Shown here in pieces: positions 14,099 to 19,180 of a stretch of DNA of 19,180 bases. Positions within the stretch are counted from its first letter, which is position 1. Each line of letters opens with the position of its first letter. The DNA comes from Bacteroidales bacterium (GTDB taxonomy: Bacteria; Bacteroidota; Bacteroidia; Bacteroidales; Bacteroidaceae): contig SFFB01000038.1 of NCBI GenBank assembly GCA_004557035.1, forward strand, positions 1 to 19,180, read 5' to 3'. Position numbers and translations under genes: made by a program. The notes beneath the pieces were generated by a model. That model saw only the letters and a list, made by a program, of their open reading frames with translations. It did not search any database and was not told the origin of the DNA.

Positions 14099-14125
14099 AT
14101 TGTGTTTGATTTTTGAATGTCTGGT

Positions 14126-15961
14126 TTATCTGCCTAAAGCTCCCAGGTCGTCGTAGGCTGTCTGGAGGAAGGCATGGGCGGCCTGTTGGCGCTCGGCCGA
14201 GGGCGTGGGGGTGTCGGCCAGGATGCTGGCCGGCTTGGTGAGGATGTTGATGGCGGTGAACCCTGTCTGGTCGAGCCACCAGATGCCTTCGGGCCAGGCG
14301 TGGACGGCCGAGGGACGGGTATAGGTTTGCGAGAGCACGTCGCGGCTCCACTTGAAGTCGTCGTGTGGCAGCGAAAGTTGCCCCAGCAGGGTGGCGGGCA
14401 AGTCGCTCTGATTGCAGATCTGGTCTATCCGGCGCGGCCCTTTAATGGCGCCGCCGGTCCAAATCATCGGGATGTGGCTACGTCGCAGGTCGGTCTCTCT
14501 GAGGCCCTCGGGATAGGCGATGCCGTGGTCGGGCAGGATGATGACAAGCGTGTTGTGCCATTGTGGCAGTTTCTTGAAAGCCTCGATGAATTGGCCCAGA
14601 CTATGATCCAAGTAGGCCATGGCATTGGCCACTTTGTCGCCCTTTATCCTGTCATAGGGCACACCCCATGGCTCATGGCTGGCCAGTGTCAGCAAGGCGG
14701 TGTGCCACGGCCGGTCTTTGGGTTTGGCTTTGATCATCTCCAGCAGCCGGCCGAAGACGATATGGTCTGCCACGCCCCAGTTGTGGGTCTGTCGCTCGGC
14801 ATGGCTGAAACTGGTGTCGCCGTAAGTCTTTTCGTAGCCCGTGGCCAGGAGGTAGCCGTTGGTGCCGGTGAAGTTGATGTCGCCGCCATAGAGGAAGTCT
14901 GTTGAATAGCCGGCCTTTTTGAGCGAATGGGCAATGCCGGGCAGGGCGGCGGCTTTGCCCGGCAGTTTCATTACGCTGACGTCGGGGAAGGCCGGATAGC
15001 CGCTCAAGGCACACACCGTGCCGCGGTCGGTGCGGAACGAGTTGGCATAGCATTGTGTGAAGCAGACGCCCTCGTCGGCCAGCCGGTTGAGGTGGGGCGT
15101 CACACGGGCGTCGGCCAGAGAGTCGATGGCGTGGACAAAGGTGCCGCCACAGCCTTCCATCAGAATGATGAGCACGTTGGGCCTGCGCTCGCTCAGCAGT
15201 GAGTCGGGTGCTGTGGTGGCGGTGTTGTAGCCCAGTGATTGGAAAATGCGGTTGCGTTGGGCCTCGTCGTAGACGTCGTGCATCTTGGCAAAGTCCTTGT
15301 TTTTGGTGAGCGAAGAGACCACGCTGAAAATCGGATTGACGGCGGCGTGGTTGAGCGTCTGGTCTGAAGAGAAATAGACCATGCCGACGTTGGCCGTAGA
15401 CTTGCCCACTCCGCCACGTATGCCCAAAAACATCAGGCCGCCGGCCACGACAAACAGTCCGGTCTGGGCCCATCGCTTGACGGTGGGCACCTCGACGTTG
15501 GTCCAGCACAGGCGGAGCCAATAGAAGATGGCCACGACACAGACAATAAACGTCAGCACCACGGCGGCGATATAGCCGCCGCTCACACTGGCTGCGGCGC
15601 CTCCGGGCGAGTCGAGATAGTTGAAGACCGTGCCGTCGAGCGGAAAGCCCCAGAAGCCGTAGAGGCAGATGTTGCTCACAGAGGCCAGGGCGCAGAGCGC
15701 AGCCACCAGGCCACACCATATATTATATAGGAGTCGGATGCGGGGAACGTTGACCCATATCGTGACGAGCATGACGAGCCAAATCAGTGCGGCAAGGTAG
15801 CCGGCCGTAGCTATGTCGAGCGGCAGACCGTGCCAAATCACGGCCAGCCAGTCACCCACGTTGTAGCGACCGGCTGCCATGAGGAAACACGGTTTGGTCA
15901 ATGCAAAAAGCGCCACGAGCGCGCCGTAGTATTTGAGCAGGAATTTGATGCGTCCAAACAT
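14126..15961 (-). CDS. Membrane sulfatase / LTA synthase-family protein
   Basis: A 611-aa protein of the alkaline-phosphatase/sulfatase superfamily in the LtaS-like architecture. About five membrane helices lie in the first ~210 residues, followed by a large periplasmic domain from ~270. The domain shows the metal-site Glu in NVLIILMEGCGGTF, the probable nucleophile Thr in SFRTDRGTVCALSGYPAFP, LASHEPWG and a metal-binding PDHG. Such enzymes transfer or hydrolyse phospho- or sulfo-groups on lipids or envelope glycans. Gram-negative Bacteroidetes have no lipoteichoic acid, so a phosphoethanolamine- or phosphoglycerol-transfer role is more likely, but the substrate is unknown. I chose the ATG at 15961, where the hydrophobic N-terminus begins; the open frame upstream is antisense-like arginine-rich sequence over ribD. 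It starts 5 bp after the ribD stop. Confidence 0.88.
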   Translation of the reverse strand: MFGRIKFLLKYYGALVALFALTKPCFLMAAGRYNVGDWLAVIWHGLPLDIATAGYLAALIWLVMLVTIWVNVPRIRLLYNIWCGLVAALCALASVSNICLYGFWGFPLDGTVFNYLDSPGGAAASVSGGYIAAVVLTFIVCVVAIFYWLRLCWTNVEVPTVKRWAQTGLFVVAGGLMFLGIRGGVGKSTANVGMVYFSSDQTLNHAAVNPIFSVVSSLTKNKDFAKMHDVYDEAQRNRIFQSLGYNTATTAPDSLLSERRPNVLIILMEGCGGTFVHAIDSLADARVTPHLNRLADEGVCFTQCYANSFRTDRGTVCALSGYPAFPDVSVMKLPGKAAALPGIAHSLKKAGYSTDFLYGGDINFTGTNGYLLATGYEKTYGDTSFSHAERQTHNWGVADHIVFGRLLEMIKAKPKDRPWHTALLTLASHEPWGVPYDRIKGDKVANAMAYLDHSLGQFIEAFKKLPQWHNTLVIILPDHGIAYPEGLRETDLRRSHIPMIWTGGAIKGPRRIDQICNQSDLPATLLGQLSLPHDDFKWSRDVLSQTYTRPSAVHAWPEGIWWLDQTGFTAINILTKPASILADTPTPSAERQQAAHAFLQTAYDDLGALGR

Positions 15962-15966
15962 ATCGT

Positions 15967-17025
15967 TTAGTTGTCTTCGTCGCTTTCGTCGTTGTGGTCT
16001 TCGTCGCCGTTGTCGGTGTTTTCCCAGTGGATGAAATGGGCTCCCCAGGCTTGTTCGACGTGGCGAATCACGCCCACCGGCATACGGGGAATGGGCACAC
16101 CGCTGCCCAGTACGCGCTCGGAGAGTTCTTCGTAGGCTTCGTCCCACAGGCCGCAGTCAATGAAGGCCTGGAGCGTTTGACTGCCACCCTCCACCAACAA
16201 ACTTTGCACGCCCTCACGGGCCAACGACTTCAGGGCAGTGGGGATGTCGGCAAAGGCCCTGAAACCGGCGGGCAGTTCGCCCTCTTCGACGCGTCCCAAC
16301 ACCACCTTGACGGGGTCTTGGCCGTGCCAGTGGCGCACGGTGAGCCGGGGACGGTCGAGCCGCAAGGTGTGGTGTCCCACGAGGATGGCCTGGTGGCGTG
16401 CGCGCAACTGATGTACGCGTATCATCGACAGGTCGGTGGAGAGCCGCTCAGGCGGCGTGTCGGCACTGTCGCGCCAGGCGTCGATGAAGCCATCGGCCGA
16501 GGCGGCCCATTTCAGCGTGATGTAAGGCCGACCTTTGGTCTGATGGGTGATGAAACGGCGGTTGAGTGCGCGACATTCCTTTTCCAAAACACCCACCACT
16601 ACCTCAATGCCGGCTCGGCGCATGATGTCGACGCCCCGACCGCTGACACGGGCAAAGGGGTCTATGCAACCCACCACCACACGCTTTATGCCCGAGCGCA
16701 CAATCAGTTCGGCGCAAGGCGGCGTGTGACCGTAGTGGGCGCAGGGCTCAAGGCAGACGTAGAGGGTGCTTTGCGGCAGCAGATGACGGTCGGCCGGTTT
16801 GACCGACTCTATGGCAAAGACCTCGGCATGCGGCCCGCCGCAGCGTCGGTGAAAGCCTTCGCCAATGATGCGACCTTCAAACACCACCACGGCACCGACC
16901 ATCGGGTTGGGCGGCGCACCGGCGACGCCTTGGCGAGCCAGCCAGAGGCAGCGGCACATCCATTGCTCGTCGTCGGTGAGTGTCGGAGTGGTCTGTATGG
17001 GGGTATTTTCGTATTTTTGCAGCAT
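15967..17025 (-). CDS. ribD: Bifunctional riboflavin deaminase/reductase
   Basis: A 352-aa RibD that carries out the second and third steps of riboflavin synthesis: deamination of the diaminopyrimidine and NADPH-dependent reduction of the ribosyl side chain. The N-terminal deaminase domain (~20-145) has PNPMVGAVVV, the zinc ligands in GPHAEVFA (H66, E68) and PCAHYGHTPPC (C95, C104). The C-terminal reductase domain (~165-330) has ITLKWAASADGFID, RARHQAILVGHHTLRLDRPRL and LLVEGGSQTLQAF. The last 17 residues are a tail made mostly of Asp, Glu and Asn, which is odd. The start codon overlaps the prmC start on the other strand; the N-terminus before WMCRC is ~10 residues longer than in many homologues, so the true start is less certain than the gene. 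Confidence 0.94.
   Translation of the reverse strand: MLQKYENTPIQTTPTLTDDEQWMCRCLWLARQGVAGAPPNPMVGAVVVFEGRIIGEGFHRRCGGPHAEVFAIESVKPADRHLLPQSTLYVCLEPCAHYGHTPPCAELIVRSGIKRVVVGCIDPFARVSGRGVDIMRRAGIEVVVGVLEKECRALNRRFITHQTKGRPYITLKWAASADGFIDAWRDSADTPPERLSTDLSMIRVHQLRARHQAILVGHHTLRLDRPRLTVRHWHGQDPVKVVLGRVEEGELPAGFRAFADIPTALKSLAREGVQSLLVEGGSQTLQAFIDCGLWDEAYEELSERVLGSGVPIPRMPVGVIRHVEQAWGAHFIHWENTDNGDEDHNDESDEDN
17012..17019 (+). promoter_or_regulatory. -7 box for prmC
   Basis: TATTTTTG matches TAnnTTTG and is followed by CAGCATG, so the box ends only 4 bp before the prmC ATG. Transcription would begin at or next to the start codon, giving a leaderless or nearly leaderless mRNA. No TTTG is seen at the -33 position. 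The box lies inside the ribD coding region. Confidence 0.5.
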
Positions 17026-17881
17026 GATTTCACCTTTATATACGACGCTCAGACAAGCCCTCGTGCCGCGCTATGGCCGCCGGGAGGCGCAGACCATAGC
17101 CTTGATGGTTCTGGAAGACGTTTTCGGTGTGTCTGTCGTCGATGTCTATGCCGACAAAGTTAGGCATTTTTCAGAAGAAGAGATTAAAAGGCTTGAAAAT
17201 ATCTCTTTGCGCCTCCAGGCAGGCGAACCCTTACAATATGTCACCGGCAGGGCGCGGTTTGACGGACTCTCGTTCAGCGTCACGCCAGCCACGCTCATAC
17301 CCCGACCCGAGACCGAAGGCCTTGTAGACCTTGCCACCGCTTTTGTTCGTCAAAATGCTCTGCCTGAAGGGCTTCGTGTGCTGGATGCCGGGACGGGCTC
17401 GGGCTGTATCGCCGTGGCCTTGGCCCGTCGTTGTCAAGGCCTGCAGGTTGAGGCTTGGGATTTGTCAGTGGCGGCGCTTGAGGTGGCTGCTGACAATGCG
17501 CGTCGGCATGGCGTCGAGGTGGACTTCAAGTGCCGCGACATGCTGTTGCCCAGTGACGCAACCACGTCTTTCAACCTCATCGTGAGCAACCCGCCCTATG
17601 TCCGTGAGTCTGAAAAGGGAGAAATGGAAGCTCACGTCTTGGACCACGAACCGGCCACGGCTCTGTTTGTGCCCGACGACGATGCCCTGCGCTTCTATCG
17701 GGCTTTGGCTCGTTTGGCCGTCGACAGTTTGCGGCCCGGTGGCGCCTTGATGGTCGAGGCCAATACGGCTCTGACGACAGAGACCGCCGCCTTGTTCGAG
17801 ACAGCAGGCCTCACAGACGTGGCGGTGAGTGACGACTGCTTTGGCCGGCCGCGGTTTGTCGTGGCTCGCAAGCGCTTTTGA
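17024..17881 (+). CDS. prmC: Release-factor glutamine methyltransferase
   Basis: A 285-aa PrmC (HemK) protein that methylates the Gln of the GGQ motif in peptide release factors, using SAM. An N-terminal helical domain (~1-75) is followed by the methyltransferase domain with LIPRPETEGLVDLA, the SAM-binding VLDAGTGSGCIAVALAR and the catalytic NPPY (VSNPPYVRESE). I placed the start at 17024 (MISPLYTTLRQ); the frame is open further upstream only as antisense of ribD. The ATG overlaps the ribD ATG of the opposite strand in the sequence CATG, so the two genes have no space between them. The frame ends near a ~420-bp intergenic region. Confidence 0.95.
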   Translation: MISPLYTTLRQALVPRYGRREAQTIALMVLEDVFGVSVVDVYADKVRHFSEEEIKRLENISLRLQAGEPLQYVTGRARFDGLSFSVTPATLIPRPETEGLVDLATAFVRQNALPEGLRVLDAGTGSGCIAVALARRCQGLQVEAWDLSVAALEVAADNARRHGVEVDFKCRDMLLPSDATTSFNLIVSNPPYVRESEKGEMEAHVLDHEPATALFVPDDDALRFYRALARLAVDSLRPGGALMVEANTALTTETAALFETAGLTDVAVSDDCFGRPRFVVARKRF

Positions 17882-18167
17882 CCGGTTGGCGTCTTTTCAG
17901 ACGTGGTCAGCCTGTTTTCGTTCAAAAGGCCGTGGCTTGTGTGACAAACCTAAGTGTCTTTTGTGTTTTTGATAGACTATTTAACTGTTGCCGCTGTTTT
18001 ACGTTGAAAAGCGTTAAACACTCGCCTGTATTTTCTAACCTATTCATAAACAATCAGATAGCATATCAAGAGACTCTGGATGACTCACACTACAAGCCGA
18101 AAACGGCCTTTTTCGTCGTCAGAAGGCTCTTGTCTTTTCTTGTCAGTAACCTAAAAACGCCCGGGCT

Positions 18168-18263
18168 AAGGCCGCGAAAAACTGTCCTTATGCCCGTAAG
18201 GCGTTGAAACACAAAAAAGAGAGGCTACAAACCTCTCTTTTCTTATTTCCTACGTCAAAGATA
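18168..18263 (-). repeat. Dispersed ~97-bp element, copy B (candidate small RNA)
   Basis: Partner of 2331-2427, with 40 of 47 core positions identical and the same spacing to TATCTTTG. On the minus strand a promoter is followed after ~15 nt by a perfect 10-bp hairpin (18241-18232 with 18224-18215, loop TTTGTAG) and six U. The hairpin sequence differs completely from copy A while both stay paired. The core contains a second small hairpin (CCTTA 18186-18190 with TAAGG 18197-18201). The most likely product is a very short terminated RNA of roughly 35-40 nt, with readthrough into the core. A plain bidirectional terminator shared by prmC and the protease is the simpler alternative. Confidence 0.5.
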
Positions 18264-18287
18264 AGCCTTCAGGCGATAGGGGCCAAA
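18256..18287 (-). promoter_or_regulatory. Promoter of dispersed element B
   Basis: On the minus strand TTTG (18287-18284), 20 bp, then TATCTTTG (18263-18256): a full Bacteroidetes consensus with ideal spacing. It lies between the S41 protease stop and the element and points away from any annotated gene on that strand, since prmC is on the other strand. Confidence 0.6.
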
Positions 18288-18303
18288 TGACAAAACACCC
18301 GCG

Positions 18304-19180
18304 CTAAGGCATGATGAGCTCAAGCGCCTTTTTGACGATGTCGCTGCGCGTGTTGATGATTTTGAAATATTCCGAGCGGTCCCACGCGTTGTAGGCAATG
18401 AGGGCCTTGAGCATGAAGTGCAGGTCGGCGAGCGTCTCGTTGAGTTCGGCCTCGTCTTTGGCCTCAAAGCCTTTCTCCTTAGCCTTTTTCAGAATGTCGT
18501 CGGTCAGGGCCGTCGGTACTTCAAAGCGGTTGACAAAGTCGTCAAACTTCTTGTAGGTCTTCAAGAGGCGGGTACGTTCTTTGTCGGTATAGCGCAGCGC
18601 CGCGTCGGTGATGAGGTTGTTGCGGCTGATTTGGCGATAGAGCGGCGTGTAAGTGGTGGTGTCGAGCGGCACAAACACGTCGGGCATGATGCCACCGCCG
18701 CCATAGACGGTTCGGCCCTCTTTGAGGGTGTGGAAGACTTGGGTAGAGTCGAGCCGGATGGAGTCGAGATGCATCAGTTCGCCATGTGAAAAGCGGTTGT
18801 TGATATCCTCGCTGTACGATTTCTTATCGCCCTTGACGTAGGGCTTCTGTATGCATCGGCCCGAAGGCGTGTAGTAGTGCGAGACTGTGAGGCGTATCAT
18901 CGAGCCGTCGGGCATATCTATGGGGCGTTGCACCAAGCCTTTGCCAAAAGTGCGTCGGCCCACGATGAGACCGCGGTCGTGATCCTGGACAGCACCGCTG
19001 ACAATCTCGGCGGCCGAGGCCGTGTATTCGTCGACCAAGACAATAAGTTGGCCGTCGCGGAACAGACCACCCGGCTCGGCCTTCAACTCTTGTTTGGGGG
19101 CTTGGCGGCCTTCGGTGTAGACGACCAGTTGGTTGGCCTCAAGGAATTCGGACGCCACCTCGGCTGCTGCGCCGAGATAG
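18304..19180 (-). CDS. S41 carboxy-terminal processing protease, N-terminus cut by window edge
   Basis: The frame is open to the window edge; the visible 292 or so residues are the C-terminal part of an S41 (CtpA/Prc-type) protease, usually ~530-580 aa in Bacteroidetes. The catalytic Ser lies in LVDEYTASAAEIVSGAVQD and the general-base Lys in GRRTFGKGLVQ. Upstream YLGAAAEVASEFL fits the family's GGYL..A..IA.EFL strand-helix. The region after the catalytic core (~120-292) is the C-terminal extension usual for Bacteroidetes members, with YGGGGIMPDVFVPLD and a helical end. The N-terminal signal peptide and PDZ domain should lie outside the window. These enzymes act in the periplasm, cutting misfolded or precursor proteins near their C-termini. 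Confidence 0.93.
   Translation of the reverse strand, partial: YLGAAAEVASEFLEANQLVVYTEGRQAPKQELKAEPGGLFRDGQLIVLVDEYTASAAEIVSGAVQDHDRGLIVGRRTFGKGLVQRPIDMPDGSMIRLTVSHYYTPSGRCIQKPYVKGDKKSYSEDINNRFSHGELMHLDSIRLDSTQVFHTLKEGRTVYGGGGIMPDVFVPLDTTTYTPLYRQISRNNLITDAALRYTDKERTRLLKTYKKFDDFVNRFEVPTALTDDILKKAKEKGFEAKDEAELNETLADLHFMLKALIAYNAWDRSEYFKIINTRSDIVKKALELIMP

Larger units (their letters stand above)
17882..18303. other. Intergenic region between prmC and the S41 protease
   Basis: The two genes converge here. It holds a pair of near-inverted half-sites (GTTTTACG at 17996-18003, CGTTAAAC at 18012-18019), a weak plus-strand hairpin with T-run (GCCG-AAAA-CGGC-CTTTTT, 18096-18113) that could end prmC transcripts, and copy B of the dispersed element with its promoter. 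A plus-strand open frame of 109 codons crosses it but shows no protein-like features. Nothing else is recognised in 17882-17990. Confidence 0.6.

Noticed and set aside
13451..14116. A 221-codon plus-strand open frame over nadA
   Set aside because: Antisense shadow of nadA without family features.
14673..15719. A 348-codon minus-strand open frame within the sulfatase-like gene
   Set aside because: It is an arginine-, proline- and glutamine-rich off-frame reading of the same strand; the sulfatase frame has clear motifs.
15994..17163. A 389-codon plus-strand open frame covering ribD
   Set aside because: It is antisense to ribD, runs into prmC out of frame and has no recognisable domain.
17878..18207. 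A 109-codon plus-strand frame after prmC
   Set aside because: It overlaps the prmC stop, crosses the dispersed element and has no domain or hydrophobic pattern.

Overview
The window looks like chromosomal DNA of a Bacteroidales bacterium, most likely Prevotellaceae. This rests on Bacteroidetes-type promoter boxes (TTTG, about 20 bp, TAnnTTTG), the absence of strong Shine-Dalgarno sites, Bacteroidetes-restricted families (DUF4271, DUF4491, a Prevotella-style secreted protein) and the gene order DUF4271-hemD-rnpA-yidD-tatD. It is mostly core housekeeping DNA. I see no phage, insertion sequence, CRISPR array, tRNA or rRNA.

Layout: (1) 1-1866, minus: a secreted multidomain protein cut by the window edge. 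It is open for 622 codons and has a signal peptide. (2) 1867-3347: a long intergenic region holding a 27-bp palindrome, one copy of a dispersed ~97-bp element that may encode a small RNA, three copies of a REP-like palindromic repeat, a 63-bp tandem repeat, and the metK promoter with a SAM-II riboswitch and an intrinsic terminator. (3) 3348-8458, plus: metK, then a LOG-family nucleotide hydrolase, a DUF4271 membrane protein, hemD, rnpA, yidD and an apparently shortened tatD, ending in a bidirectional terminator. (4) 8532-12932, minus: sufE, an M28/glutaminyl-cyclase-like lipoprotein, a C26-M19 fusion enzyme, a DUF4491 membrane protein and an Lrp/AsnC regulator. (5) 13100-17025, minus: nadA, a membrane sulfatase/LtaS-like protein and ribD, tightly spaced and probably co-transcribed from the ribD side. 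(6) 17024-17881, plus: prmC, whose start codon overlaps that of ribD. (7) 17882-18303: intergenic, with the second copy of the dispersed element and a good minus-strand promoter. (8) 18304-19180, minus: the C-terminal part of an S41 processing protease, cut by the window edge.

The genes cover SAM synthesis under SAM feedback, haem (hemD), riboflavin (ribD), NAD (nadA) and Fe-S sulfur transfer (sufE), plus tRNA processing and membrane insertion (rnpA, yidD), release-factor methylation (prmC) and peptide turnover (M28, C26-M19, S41).

The least explained items are the pair of matching elements at 2331-2427 and 18168-18263 (each a promoter-like box, a hairpin with U-run and a conserved 47-nt core), the C26-M19 fusion that could in principle take a gamma-glutamyl tripeptide to single amino acids, and a metK riboswitch whose terminator lies ~80 nt beyond the aptamer and whose loop is complementary to the aptamer.
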